Shown in pieces: positions 43,839 to 55,100 of a DNA stretch of 64,000 nucleotides. The DNA lies in assembly GCA_021325145.1 (NCBI GenBank), contig JAJPHR010000056.1, positions 124,001-188,000 on the forward strand, in the 5' to 3' direction. Both the position numbers and the translations under genes were made by a program. Below the pieces are notes generated by a model. It had not been told where the DNA came from and ran no database searches. It worked only from the letters and a program-made list of their open reading frames with translations. Each line of letters opens with the position of its first letter. Position 1 is the stretch's first letter. The DNA is from Verrucomicrobiota bacterium (GTDB lineage: Bacteria; Verrucomicrobiota; Verrucomicrobiia; Limisphaerales; Pedosphaeraceae).

Positions 43839-44564
43839 TCAGGCCTGACTTGCGCGGCCAATCGCCATCAATCGCTCGCGCAACCGCGACAAGGCCCTGG
43901 CGCGGTGGCTCAAAAGATTTTTCGTGGCTTCACCCAGTTCGGCGAAGCTTTGTTCGTGGCCGCTGGGAATAAAGAGTGGATCATAGCCAAAGCCGCCGGT
44001 GCCCCTGGGCGCAGCCTCAATCCGACCTTCGCACGCGCCTTCGAACAATTCGGTTCGCAATTCGAACGCATCCGCGGCGCAGACGGGCGAAGCGCTTTCG
44101 CGGTCCGCAACGATTAAAGGTGTCAAGGCCAGCACGCAACGAAAGCGGGCGGTGCGCTTTTCAACGGGAACGTTCTGAAGGAGCCGGAGGAGTTTGGCAT
44201 TGTTTGCGGCGTCGGACGAATTGCCGGTTTCCCCGGTGTCCAGTGCCGCGAAGCGCGCGGAATGCACGCCCGGAGCGCCTTGAAGGGCATCAACTTCGAG
44301 GCCGGAATCATCCGCGAGCACGAAGGCGGCGGCGCCTGCTTCAAGTTGCAGATTTGAGATTTGAAACTGGGAAAGCCAGCGAGCCAGTTCGACGGCTTTT
44401 TTGGTGGCGTTGCCGCTGAAGGTGGCAGCGTCCTCGACAACGGCAGGCGCTGCAGGAAAGTTCTTAAGGGTAAGTTGCCGCAAGGCGAGCCTTGGATTGG
44501 CAAGGATTGCCTGGATTTCCCGGGCCTTGTGAGCGTTGCGGGTCGCGAGAATAAGAGTCGTCAT
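43839..44564 (-). CDS. rdgB: dITP/XTP pyrophosphatase (RdgB/HAM1)
   Basis: 241 residues. Hydrolyses dITP, ITP and XTP to monophosphates, keeping deaminated purines out of DNA and RNA; cytoplasmic. Motifs: LILATRNAHKAREI (5-18) for the base/triphosphate site, FVLADDSGLEVDAL with the catalytic DDSGLEVDAL signature, GAPGVHSARFA, GTGGFGYDPLFIPSG and LSHRARALSRL near the end. Residues ~65-80 carry a short insertion (FQISNLQLEAGAAA) before the active site. Convergent with the caspase-like gene. Confidence 0.95.
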   Translation of the reverse strand: MTTLILATRNAHKAREIQAILANPRLALRQLTLKNFPAAPAVVEDAATFSGNATKKAVELARWLSQFQISNLQLEAGAAAFVLADDSGLEVDALQGAPGVHSARFAALDTGETGNSSDAANNAKLLRLLQNVPVEKRTARFRCVLALTPLIVADRESASPVCAADAFELRTELFEGACEGRIEAAPRGTGGFGYDPLFIPSGHEQSFAELGEATKNLLSHRARALSRLRERLMAIGRASQA

Positions 44565-44927
44565 GGGCGAATCCTGCCTTCAGCAGCAACACCAGACGAC
44601 GAAAAAAGATTTCACCGGGAGCAGTCGAGTTGGAACCGCGTTCTCCCGATGAAATCGCGCTGGCGGGGCTTACCCTGTGACACGGCCGACGCAGGAACAA
44701 ACTCCCGCCCGCGCTTTCCAGAGCCCGAGCCATGGAAAAGTTTCTATTCATTATGACACGCGTGCGTCACTCGTTGTTCCCGCGGATCCACGTTATTCTC
44801 CGGCATCTTTTCGGCTGTTTTCAATGACGGTCGCTTTAACAACCATAACTCCCGGGACGGTGGAGCGAGCCTTCCAGAAAATTGGAAATCTTGGGAACAA
44901 TTTCCTACTTTACCCCTCTTACCGCAG
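44565..44927. other. Divergent intergenic region
   Basis: Between rdgB (minus) and the Ig-like secreted protein (plus). It holds an imperfect inverted repeat CGGGAG (near 44618) / CTCCCG (near 44644) and otherwise no gene or clear promoter that I could support. Confidence 0.35.
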
Positions 44928-45908
44928 ATGAAACCACTTAGGGGCCGCCCTGTTTTATCTCCTTTGCGGGGTGCCATTGCCTTGATGTTGGTTGTGCGCG
45001 TCACACATGCCACAACAGTCTGGACGGGTCCAATTTTCACCTACACCCAGCCGGGTTCGGATCCAACCCAAGCCGCCAACCAGGACCGGCTTACGGATAA
45101 CGTCTGGTTAACGCGCGCTTCCACTTCGGGACTCTTCAATGCAGTGAATGAAAGTTTCTATGATCAAGGCATTGATCAGGATCCATCGGACACTGAATGG
45201 GCGGTAGGATCTCTGGATGACTACGCCTCGCTCACGTACGGCACCTGGGCGGCGGCGGGTGGCGGGCACCCGGTCTTTAACTTGGTGGGCCGACCGCTCG
45301 TCCTGCACCTCATTACCGATGATATTTACCTCTCCGTCCAGTTCACGCAGTTGGGCGGGCATGGCGCAGGCGGGTTTGCATATCAACGATCCACCCCGGC
45401 CGTGACTTCGCCCTCCCCAGCGGTCGGTATTACCAACCCGGCCGATGGCGCCGTTTTTTCTGCTCCCGCAAATCTCAAAATAAGCGCCACTGCCGCCGTC
45501 AGCGCCGGAACCGTCACCAACGTTGCATTTTTCGCAGGCAACACCCTGTTAGGTTCGGCCCAGGCCGACCCATTTCAAATCACCGCCAACGCTCTGGCAG
45601 CCGGCAATTACTCACTCACAGCCGTGGCAACCGCGGCAGGAATCTCCACCACTTCTTCGGTAGTGAATGTGAGCATCATTTCGCCGATCACCGTCTCCAA
45701 CACAGCGCCGGCCGTCATAAACGGCAAGTTCTCCTTCAATTACAACGCCGACATGGGACTTACCTATGTGGTCCAGAGATCTTCTGACCTGATCAATTGG
45801 TCGCCGGTTTCCACCAATGTCGCCAATACCAGCAACATTCGTTTTACCGACAATGCTCCGCTAAACAGCACCGGATTTTATCGCGTCGCCCGCCAGCCAA
45901 ACCCTTGA
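44928..45908 (+). CDS. Secreted Ig-like domain protein (paralogue of 6573-7574)
   Basis: 326 residues. The signal peptide ends near VTHAT. Same plan as the gene at 6573: mature start TVWTGPIFTYTQPGSDPTQA, globular N-domain, Ig-like domain (VGITNPADGAVFSAPANLKI, VTNVAFFAGNTLLGSAQADP) and the C-terminal domain (LTYVVQRSSDLINWSPVSTN ... FYRVARQPNP). The N-domain differs most, the rest aligns without gaps by eye. Exported; function unknown. It stands alone, 104 bases before tRNA-Leu. Confidence 0.82.
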   Translation: MKPLRGRPVLSPLRGAIALMLVVRVTHATTVWTGPIFTYTQPGSDPTQAANQDRLTDNVWLTRASTSGLFNAVNESFYDQGIDQDPSDTEWAVGSLDDYASLTYGTWAAAGGGHPVFNLVGRPLVLHLITDDIYLSVQFTQLGGHGAGGFAYQRSTPAVTSPSPAVGITNPADGAVFSAPANLKISATAAVSAGTVTNVAFFAGNTLLGSAQADPFQITANALAAGNYSLTAVATAAGISTTSSVVNVSIISPITVSNTAPAVINGKFSFNYNADMGLTYVVQRSSDLINWSPVSTNVANTSNIRFTDNAPLNSTGFYRVARQPNP

Positions 45909-46011
45909 TGCGCTGGCAGGTTTTAAGACTGCCTCGTCAAACCCCGGAATTGGCTGCTTGTTTCCCTCAAAGACTTTTGCGAGAGTGAAACACGAGATTA
46001 GTTGCCATGCT

Positions 46012-46099
46012 GCCGGTGTGGCGAAATGGCAGACGCACAGGACTTAAAATCCTGGGACCGTAAAAAGTCGTGTCGGTTCGAGTCCGACCACCGGCACCA
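46012..46099 (+). tRNA. tRNA-Leu (anticodon UAA)
   Basis: 88 bases, type II tRNA: acceptor GCCGGTG/CACCGGC, anticodon arm AGGACTTAAAATCCT with anticodon TAA, variable arm (GGGACCGTAAAAAGTCGTG), T arm GTCGGTTCGAGTCCGAC and encoded CCA. Its 3' end borders the debris region 46106-49125, a common integration position. Confidence 0.97.
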
Positions 46100-46105
46100 A
46101 ACTAC

Positions 46106-46336
46106 CTGTTTGTTCAAGTAGCCAATGAGTGGCTGCACTACAGGAATCTCTGTTCGTGGAGCATCCAGGTTCAAAACATTCAGCACGCCAACCGGACGAT
46201 TGTTCACTAGATCCGAATACGGGTTTCCGCCACCGAACTTCTGGGCGATGAATTTCAACACCAAGGTATGGTCCAAGAGGCCATCAAACACGGTCTTCGG
46301 GCTGACGAAGGGCGAAATCACCAACTCGGACTCCCA
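46106..46336 (-). pseudogene. C-terminal fragment of a phospholipase C / phosphoesterase-family protein
   Basis: On the minus strand the frame encodes ELVISPFVSPKTVFDGLLDH, then TLVLKFIAQKFGGGNPYSDL and VLNVLNLDAPRTEIP, matching the end of phosphoesterase-family (PF04185) phospholipases (ISPFV, DHTSVLKFIE pattern). There is no start or upstream catalytic part; the fragment is cut by transposase debris on one side and abuts tRNA-Leu on the other. Confidence 0.6.
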
Positions 46337-46412
46337 ATGTGCCAAATCCTTTGGTGTAGCTGGCGTTTGCCGGAGGAGCGGTGGCAATCGCCGGCAAGGG
46401 TGGCGCAGCACG

Positions 46413-46645
46413 GTCATTGCACTCAACCCCCGCCGCCATGGGAGCAAATGGCCCAAGGCGCGTTACCGCCGGCAGATGAAGCGCCGCTTCCATCGGCGCA
46501 AATACGGGCAGCGTTGGCAATGCGAAAGTGTCCATTCGCGCATCAAACGCCGGCTCGGCAGCAGCCTGAGCGGACGCTCCCATGCCAGCCGCAAGCGCGA
46601 GGCTCTCGTCAAGGTCCTCACCCACAACCTGAGCATCCTCAGACC
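46413..46645 (+). pseudogene. C-terminal fragment of a DDE transposase (IS4/IS5-like)
   Basis: Plus-strand frame with YRRQMKRRFHRRKYGQRWQC, ESVHSRIKRRLGSSLSGRSH and KREALVKVLTHNLSIL: the conserved YGQRW..ES..S..KR.LG end of IS4/IS5-type transposases, including the last catalytic Glu (ES). The N-terminal two thirds are missing. Confidence 0.6.
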
Positions 46646-46731
46646 TCATAGGATTTCAACAGAGCAAAGCCATCTCATAAATGTCGATTTTTGTACTTGT
46701 ACCTTTGTGCTTGATGTATAAGTAGTTATGG

Positions 46732-46966
46732 ATGGACCTGACAGATGAGCAATGGAAAGTAGTCGAAACCATCCTGCCGGCAGACCGCGTTCGGGCTAAT
46801 CGGCGCGGTCGTCCGTGGAGCGATCGGCGTACTGTGTTGAACGGCGTATTATGGATTCTACGTACGGGTGCCTGGCTGTTCAACTTTCGCCGGTTGGTGG
46901 TGCGCTATGAATACCATGCAGAAAATTTCCAAGGCTTGGTCCATTTGGCTGCGGCTTGTACAATGA
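46732..46966 (+). pseudogene. IS5/IS427-type transposase with large internal deletion
   Basis: Starts like an IS427 transposase ([39 protein letters not shown]) and after about 48 residues jumps to the family's C-terminal end ([20 protein letters not shown]). The whole catalytic centre is missing, so the element is dead and was joined in frame by a deletion. Confidence 0.65.
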
Positions 46967-47009
46967 GGGTGGTGTCATTGGCTCATCGGGGTTTCGATTT
47001 TAATTATTT

Positions 47010-47780
47010 ATGGAATACGTCAGTCCATGGCCATTGTTGCGAGGGGCAAGAGACGAGCAGGAGCAAGGTTTGCGGCTTGTCCAACAAGCCTATACCGGAC
47101 AGCCTTTTTTTGCTTCGGCGGCAATGACACTCGGAGTCGCGCTTCTGTGGCTTGGACGATACGCCGAAGCATGGGAACATTTTCGCTCCGTTATTGAAAC
47201 AGCACCTCGAGTTGGTGACAGTTATTATGGCATGGCAGGCGTTGCAAAGTGGTGTGTTGGAAAACCTGATGAAGCCGTTTCGGAATGGCGCGCCGGATTG
47301 AAAGCAAAATATGCGCGCGCTTCCGGGCTTGGAGTTCGAATGCCACTCCTGCTTTTCTTTGCAGCGATCCGGGAGCCAAGGGTTTTTGATCGACAATTGG
47401 CTGAAAAGCTTGTCTTGGAAACGACAAAAGATATACGAATCAACAATTGGCCAGCGCCGATCGCGAGACTGGTTCTTGATCAAATCAGCGAAGTCGAATT
47501 CGACAATTCTTGTCGGGGTATAGAACCAGGTATCACCGACAAAAACCAATTCGTCCGGCACAGCCCGCAGGAAGCTAGTAATTGTCTGTGGCTGGCTGAA
47601 TTTTACAGGAGCGTTCTCGCGCTCGATCACGGGGCGTTGTCAGATTTCCAGGATTCGATGCGGAAGCTGTCAGATACGAGTCAGCCGGAGTGGCAGGACG
47701 AAAAGAATGTGTTCACTGTCCGGATTTGGTGTGAGGAGTTTTTCCTTGCCAGGTACGAGGCGGCGACGTTTAAACCATGA
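47010..47780 (+). CDS. TPR-like hypothetical protein
   Basis: 256 residues from ATG 47010. Not assigned to a named family. Residues ~25-110 look like TPR helices ([40 protein letters not shown]), followed by a helical region ([20 protein letters not shown]) and a C-terminal half with Trp-rich helices ([35 protein letters not shown]). No signal peptide, so cytoplasmic. It is the only intact-looking gene in the mobile-element debris. Such small TPR-like proteins sometimes act as immunity partners of polymorphic toxins; that is a guess from context. Confidence 0.65.
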   Translation: MEYVSPWPLLRGARDEQEQGLRLVQQAYTGQPFFASAAMTLGVALLWLGRYAEAWEHFRSVIETAPRVGDSYYGMAGVAKWCVGKPDEAVSEWRAGLKAKYARASGLGVRMPLLLFFAAIREPRVFDRQLAEKLVLETTKDIRINNWPAPIARLVLDQISEVEFDNSCRGIEPGITDKNQFVRHSPQEASNCLWLAEFYRSVLALDHGALSDFQDSMRKLSDTSQPEWQDEKNVFTVRIWCEEFFLARYEAATFKP

Positions 47781-47912
47781 ATCATCACGAACAGCTTGAA
47801 GGGATATCAAAGCTCGTTGACCGGCAAGAACAGACCACGCAAACTTCAAGTGCAGTATCCCGTCGCGAAGTTCCTGAATAAGCGTCACCCGTGACACCTC
47901 TGGCCAGATTTC

Positions 47913-47949
47913 TCATAGCTCATAGCTATCATATATATGAGAGCTATGA
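47913..47949. promoter_or_regulatory. Imperfect inverted repeat upstream of IS66 debris
   Basis: TCATAGCTCATA and TATGAGAGCTATGA form an AT-rich dyad with a two-base asymmetry, followed 60 bases later by IS66 coding remnants. It could be an operator or an element end. A short palindrome GTCACCCGTGAC lies just before it (47884-47895). Confidence 0.3.
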
Positions 47950-48010
47950 CATCTGCGAACGACTCCGATTCGACTGCTTTGCCCTTGCCGCCTGTGCCCG
48001 TCACGCTGGA

Positions 48011-48405
48011 CAGGACGAGTGCATTGTCGCCAAGGAGCGGCGGTGCGGCATCCTGGCCGAGTTTGAGCGCAACGGGGTGCCCGCTGCCCAGTTTGCCCAG
48101 CGGACCGGCCTCAAGTATTCGACCTTGGTTAGCTGGCTGCACGCTATCGCCGAACCAAGCCGCCCGGGCGTGCCCAAGCGGTGCGATTGCTGGAGGCGAT
48201 GGTGGACCCGGCGCAGAACAGCGATGACAAAAGCCTGTCAGGTTTGGTCGTAGAGCTTGCCGGCGGGGCGCGGATCGAGATTAAAACGTCCATCAGGCCG
48301 CTCTGGCTGCGACTTATTGCGGGCGCTGGCCAAGCTATGTTGAGCTTTTCCGGCAGCCTGAAGGTGTTCGTGGCGGTGCAACCCTGCGACATGCGCAAGG
48401 GCTCC
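48011..48405 (+). pseudogene. IS66-type tnpA-tnpB remnant, frameshifted
   Basis: RRCGILAEFERNGVPAAQFA and QRTGLKYSTLVSWL are the IS66 TnpA helix-turn-helix. A frameshift near 48180 moves the frame to LLEAMVDPAQ and VVELAGGARIEI, and a second shift hides the TnpA end. TnpB starts at 48337 (LSFSGSLKVFVAVQPCDMRK) but breaks off after ~22 residues. TnpC is absent. Confidence 0.7.
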
Positions 48406-48539
48406 CGCACGTTCGACATGCGGCAAAGGCTGGTCATGGCTGGCGATTCGATGTGGTGAACCGCCCGTGCGTTGCCGCTGGCAATCATCGCCCATACGTG
48501 CGGGTCGCGCCATGGTTCGACCGCCCACAGGTATAGTCC

Positions 48540-48707
48540 GCAGCTTGTTAAATCGGCTTCAGCCAAGGCCGCCTTGCGGTAATAGCCCAGCAGTTGCACG
48601 GCCTGATCGATCAGCTTGCGCTTGTGTTCCAGGCCGGCGGTTTCATAGCGCCGCCGCAACTTCGCCAAAGCTTCCTGCCGGATCGCTTGGCTCATGTTTT
48701 TATCCAT
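48540..48707 (-). pseudogene. N-terminal fragment of another transposase
   Basis: Minus-strand frame MDKNMSQAIRQEALAKLRRR, YETAGLEHKRKLIDQAVQLL and GYYRKAAL resembles the N-terminal helix-turn-helix of IS481/ISNCY-type transposases ('..K..ILDE.....GYHRK.A..'). It stops after ~55 residues and runs into the IS66 remnant. The stretch 48405-48540 between them shows nothing else. Confidence 0.5.
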
Positions 48708-48859
48708 TCGGCCAGGGTAACCCGACTTCTGGCGCAACGTATGCTTTGACCGCTCTTTCATCCTTCCGGGTAACAAAACTTTGGGGCAATTCGCGCAATT
48801 CGGCGATGCGATTTTAGGCTTGCCAAAGAGCAGATTAATTACTATCACTTTTTTAAGCA

Positions 48860-49125
48860 CTACTCGAATGCGAAAGCAGAACTATGTCTCTTGCTCCAAG
48901 GTGTCAATTTCCATTGACCGGAGCCTCGCGGACGTCCCGTCCGCCTTCACACTGATCAAGCCACTGGTCATCGCAATTATTGCGATTCTGGCCTCCCTTC
49001 TCCTTCCAGCTTTGGCGCGGGCCAAGCACCATGCCGACAGGTGCGACCTGGGATGGGCTGATGGGCATGTCAACCGAGGATTGGAGAGTGGGATCAACAG
49101 CTTTTATTGCCCAGCGACCCAGTGA
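48860..49125 (+). pseudogene. Collapsed type II/IV pseudopilin-like gene
   Basis: Encodes AFTLIKPLVIAIIAILASLL, LPALARAKHHAD, then directly GWADGHVNRGLESG. Normal members read FTLIELLVVIAIIAIL... with a ~200-residue body before the (F/W)ADGHV end. Here Glu+5 is Lys, one residue of the helix is lost and the body is missing, so this is a deletion remnant of the prepilin-like family amplified in Planctomycetes/Verrucomicrobia. Confidence 0.65.
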
Positions 49126-49189
49126 ACTGCACACTTTGCTTTTTTGACGAAAAACCAACCACTAGAGACTGCCACCAACTCAGAGTTCT

Positions 49190-52100
49190 ATGAACATCAA
49201 ACCCATTCGAGCCTCTCAAAGCCGACAACCACAACGTCGGAGCACGATGCGTGCGTCGAACTTCATATTTACAATTCTCACGATAAGCGCCGGATTGTTC
49301 CTTGCGCCTTGTGCGCGGGCGGTGATTGCCATACAGGATGGCCCATCGCCTATCGAATTTAGCAGCGTGGCCGCGAACGGCACGGCTGCGCTCAACTCTG
49401 CTCCCTTCTCAGTTTCGCCCGGCGCGAGCGTGCTGGTGGTTTTTCTGGGAACCAGAACCCAGGGAGCCAGCCCCGCTCCGGCGAGCGACCCGGGCCTGCC
49501 GACGACCCTGACCTGGAACGGCAATACCTTGGCGCGTGCAGTCGTGAAAGGCACCACCAGTTCGACATGGGACGATAATGCAATTTATTACCTCATGAGC
49601 CCTCCCGCGGGGAGCGGCTCCGTGTCAGGCACGCTGATAGCGAAACAATCGCAGTGCTGGTGGATGGCCTACACGCTGAATGGCGTGGATACCAACGGCA
49701 TCATCTTGACCAACACTGCTTCCGCGCAGGCTCAGACGATCAACGACACCGTAGCCAATGTTGGAGTCGGCTATTGGGCCGCGGTCGCCACGTCCGCCAG
49801 TCTCGGTACTCACTCAACCCTGGTCGTCACCACCTCACCGTCCAGCGGCACGGTGCTGACCAGCATTGACAATGCCGATGGCAACGCCGACCAGACGTTT
49901 GGATCGGTGTCCAACTGCCCGAGCGGCAATCTCCAGTTCATTTCGACTGCGGGCGCGGCCAATGCCAACCCAAAACTGGTGTTGGCGGAGGCCATCTTCC
50001 CGCCATTCGTATTGCCGCCACAGGCGCCAACTTGGGTAAGCGTAACGACCGGGAATCCGGCGCAGGTAAATCTTTCGTGGAGCACGATCAGCAACGCAAC
50101 ATTCTATCTCTTATCCCGGGGCACCAACAACGGCGGCCCATACACGGACTTCACGAATGTCGTGACCAGCACCAGCTATCAGGATCGGCAGGTCGTGAGC
50201 GGCACAGAGTATTACTACGTGGTTTCGGCGGCGAATGTAAAAGGCACGAACGCCTCTGTCCAAACGAATGCGACTCCGGTCGGAACGGTTTTTCCGCCGG
50301 TCCTGGGCGGTGGCGCGGCCGGCGTTGGAAATGCGGGCCTGGCCTGGACTGCTCCATTTGGCGCGACGAACTATATCGTCCTTGCGGGCACAACCAGCGG
50401 CAGCGAGGTCCAGATCGCGACTACCACGAGCAACAGGTTTACGGCTTCAGGATTGGCCCCTGGCTCGACCAATTATTTCATCGTGAAGGCGGTGGGCGCA
50501 AGCGGGACAAGCGGTCCGTCGGACGAAATCAGCGTCATCGCGCTGGGATCATCATGGTATCTCTTCGACAACTTCAGCCTTGATACGGTCGGTACGCCGT
50601 TAAATGGCCAGACCGGCAGCGCGGGGTTGGGCCGCGGATGGACGAACATTGGCGGCGGGTCGCCGATCCTCGTGACCAATACGGCCACCCCCTTTGGCGG
50701 CGCCAATTATGCGCAATACACTCCCGGCGCAGCCACGTCAATAGGAGATTATGAAGGAGGATTGGGCATCTCGGGAAGCAGCAAGGCTGCAACGGTTTTC
50801 CTGGAATTCAGCCTTCCCGGCATCCAATCAGGCTTCGGCAACGTGACCAACACGAACGTGGTGGCGATGAATTTTGACATAGACAACGCCAGTCCCCCCA
50901 CCGCCTTAACGGGTGCCAGTATCGCCGGCCCGAGCGCGCAATTCAATTACGATAACTCAACGGGCTTCGGGTTCTTCCGCGTCATCGGGGGCAATACGTT
51001 TTACTTTGCGACGATTGGGCCCACGAACACGCCTTACCTGCCCATTCCGGGCAATCTTTATTACTTTTGGTTTGTAATCAACGCCTCCAACGGCACGTAC
51101 CAGATTTACCTGGCCGATGGCAGCGAGACCGGCACAAATCTGGACAGCGGAGGCCTCGGTGCCGCGCCAACGCTTATGTGGGGCGCGACGGCCACCAATA
51201 CCACCGGCTCGCTCATCACCTTTGGGTTCCGAAACATCACCCAGGGAGCGACAAACGGAGCGCCGGTCAATTACATCGGGACGGGTCCCGGCAGCAACCT
51301 GGGAACGGTCTCGCAAAATGAGTTTGCCAATATCTATGTTGACTTTTCCGGCCAGGATTTGACCAACCCCGCCACCGGACAGCCTCCCACGGGCACTCCG
51401 CAAGTCCTTGTTCAACCGCAACCGCTGCAGCTTTTCTCGGGCTCGACGGCGATTTTCTCCATCGTCGGGTCTGCCGGAGTTTCTTTTCAGTGGCAAAGCA
51501 ACGGCGTGTCCATGGTTGATGGCGGCAGGGTGTCCGGCTCGACCACCAGCACACTGACCATCAGCAACGCGACGAGCGCCGACGCCGCCAACTACAGTTG
51601 CATCGTCAACAATTCAGCCACGTCTGCTTTCGCTTCCAGCAGCCCGGCATCGTTGACCATTGTGACACCGAGCGGCGCATTTGAAGCGGCAACCGCCGCG
51701 GCGGGCGCCAGCCACTTATACGCCTTTGATGATCTCGGCAATACGGGGTCCGGCACGGAATCCGCTTTTGATTACATCGGGGCGGATAATGGCATTTATG
51801 GCGCCAACGTTGAGAACGGGTTCAACGGCATCAGCGGGCCTACACCGTCCACTGGCTTCCCGGGGTTTGCGGCGACGAATCCCGCCGTGCAACTGACCAG
51901 CCGTCTTGAGCCGGATAACATTACGGTTGGCTCACCCTGGAACCTGAACACTAATACTGTGACGATTACCGCGTGGATCAATCCCTCGACCCCCACGGAA
52001 CAGGCTTTGACGGCGATTGTGCTCAACCGTGGCGCTGGCAGTGACGCCGAGGGCCTGATTATTAATGGCGGGCCCAATTCCACCCTCGGCTATATCTGGA

Positions 52101-55100
52101 ACAATGATCCCAATACGACCAATTGGGACTCTGGCCTGCTGCCTCCGGCAAATCAATGGTCGTTGGTGGCTCTGACGGTGACGCCCACGAACGCCATAGT
52201 GAACATGATGAACACCAATGGCGTGTTCTCGTCAACGCACAATTATCCTCACCCCGTCGCGCCGTTCGGGGGGACAACGATGATCGGAGACGATCCGGGC
52301 ACGATTGGCGGGACTCTCACGTTCAGCGGAGAAATTGACGAGGTGGCCGTGTTCAATCAGGCCCTGAGCGAACTTCAGTTGCAAGCCATGTTCGCCAGTG
52401 GGTCCGGGCTCACGAATTTTCCAGCGACAAACACGGTGGCGCTCCTGTCAGCGGAGCCGCTTTATCCGCGCCAGTCAGCATTATTCTCTTCCGTGGATGG
52501 CGGCTCATACCCGATGACGTTCACCTGGCAGTTGGACGGGACCAATCTGACCGACGGCCCCAGCAGCGTCGGCTATATTTATGGCTCGGCCACGACGAGC
52601 TTGATGATCTCCAATCTGACGGTTGCCGACGCAAACCAGACCTTTAGCCTGACGCTCGTTTCCAGCAATGCGTCTGGCGCCTACACGAGCGCGGTTCCAG
52701 CCATGATGGCGGTGTCGCAGATTTCTGCGCCTGGCATCATTACGACAACCGAAAGGGAGGCTGCGGGCACAGACTGGAATACGGGTGCCAGTTGGAGTGA
52801 CGGCAACCCGGTTTCACTATCCATATTTTCAGCGCCTGGAAGCACCTATGAAGTGGTGCCCGGCACATTGGAACGCTCCCCCGTCAGCACTAATGCCGTC
52901 TTTCCCGGTTCTGTTCTGGTACTCGAAGGCAATGGAGTGCTGTTGGATGGCAACGCCGCCAGTTTCGCCACCCAGACAACGACTGGAGAACTGCGTCTAA
53001 AAGAGTCTGGCACCGCCACGGCCACCAATCTCGGCATGGTCTATACGGTAGGAGGCAGCATCACATTCCCCGACTTGCAGTTAAATGGCGGGCAGATCGA
53101 CAATGGAAACTCGAGCGCGGTTGAGTTGGACGGCCGAATTGACGTTTTGACAAATTCGGCGTTTTATGTGGACAGCGCAGCCGCCGGAAGCATCCGCTCT
53201 TACCTGGTGAATGCCTTCCTTACCGGCACAGGAACCGTTACGTACATGGATTTCGACGCCACGGGCTACACCAGCAACGCCCTGCTCATTTCCTGTCCAA
53301 CCAATACGTTTTCCGGCCAGTGGAATGTTCAACAGGGTGTGCTCGTGGGCAATGCGCCAAATTCCCTTGGCACCAACAACATTTCGATCGGGTCTCTCGG
53401 GGCTCTTGAAACAACCTATGACCTGTCTAATGCGACCGCCGCACTGATTTTGAACGGCCAAATGCATTTATACACGGCGGATACGTTTTATGGAGTGATC
53501 CTGAATGGCACGAACATGGCTCCCGGCACGTATTCGTTCGCGCAGTTAAACAGTTCTTATCCGTCAAACTTCCCCGCATCGTGGCAGGTACAGGTGGGGT
53601 CTTTAACTGGCACGAACACAGGCGTTGGGAGCCTCACTGTTTTGGCTGTCTTGCCCCCGACGTTCACACAACAGCCGAGTTCCCTCTCGTTGTATCCGGG
53701 CCAGACGGCAAATTTCAGCGCCACTGCGCCGAACGCGACCTCTTATCGGTGGTGGTTCACTAATCTGAGCAATGTTGGCACGCCGCTTTCCGATGGGGGC
53801 GGCATTTCCGGCTCGGCAAGCAGCTCTCTAACCATTAGCAACGTAAGCTCCGCAAATGAAGGCACGTATGTTCTTGTAGCAACTGATGCGGGCGGTTCCG
53901 CCACCAGCGCCAGTGCCACCTTGACAATCCTCTCACCCGGTGGCCCCGAAACCATTACCACCACCGAATTTGAGGGCCAGGGCACAGACTGGGACACTGC
54001 GGCCAGTTGGAGCGTCGGCTTGGCGGCTTCGGTTTCCGTTTATGCGAATCCAGGAAGCACTTATGAGATCGTGGCGGGCACTCTGGAACGTACTCCGGTC
54101 AGCACGAACGCAGTATTCCCTGGAAATGTAATGGTGATTGATGGTGATGGGAACTTGCTGGATGGCAACAGCTCGACGTTTACAAATAACACGACTACCG
54201 GTGAACTGCGTCTGAAGGAGTCAGGCACGGTCACCGCCACCAATTTCGGCACGGTTTATACCCAGGGAGGCACTATAACCTTCCCGGACTTGCAGTTGAA
54301 CGGCGGGCAAATTGACAATGGAAGCGCCAGCGCCGTCACCATCAACGGCCAAATTGACGTTCTGGCCAATTCCTCCATCTACGCCGACAGCGCCGCCGTC
54401 GGCTCCATTCGTTCAATTCAAATCAACGCGCTGCTCACCGGCACTGGAACGATTACCTATTCCTACCTGACCAACATCAATTACACCAACAACGATCTGA
54501 TCATCTCCGGAGCAGCCAACACGTTCTCCGGCCAGTGGAACATCGAGCAAGGCGCTCTTCTCGGCAATGCGCCGAATTCACTGGGCACCAATTCGATTAC
54601 AATCGGACCAACCGCGGCGCTGGAGACGACTTACAATCTCCGGGCTACAAACGGCACTCTCACACTGAACGGCCAGATGTATCTCTATCGGGACGACACG
54701 TTCCATGCGCTGAGCGTCAATGGCACTGCGGTTTCGCCCGGCACCTACACTTTCGCCCAGCTCCACAGCGCGTTCCCGGCGAATTTCCCCGTTACCTGGC
54801 CGGTCCAATTGGGTTCCAGCACCGGCACGAACACCGGCAGCGGCAGTATCACGGTTTTGACCGGGCCGGCGGCCCCTCTCCCCGCCACGATTGGCGTGGT
54901 CTCGGTCTCGGGGGGCAATATCACCATGAGCGGAAGCGGTGGCAAGCCCTCCGGCAGTTATCATGTCCTGGCGACGAGCAATGCCTCGACCCCGCTCGGC
55001 AGTTGGTCAGTCGTGGCAAGCGGCTCGTTTGCCGGGGACGGGAGTTTCTCAGTGACTTTCCCCGCAGCTCCCGGTCAGCCTCAACAGTTCTACGTAATTA

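Noticed and set aside
45998..46456. A 152-residue minus-strand protein covering tRNA-Leu
   Set aside because: Only 46106-46336 is protein-like (a phospholipase C tail); the rest runs through the tRNA and transposase debris, so it is a fragment.
48860..49125. A functional minor pseudopilin gene
   Set aside because: Glu+5 is replaced, the transmembrane helix has lost a residue and the whole globular body is missing.
52732..54865. CRISPR or short tandem repeat array suggested by recurring DNA words
   Set aside because: The recurrence is a ~900-base coding duplication within one long frame, not short spaced repeats; no CRISPR-like array was seen anywhere in the window.
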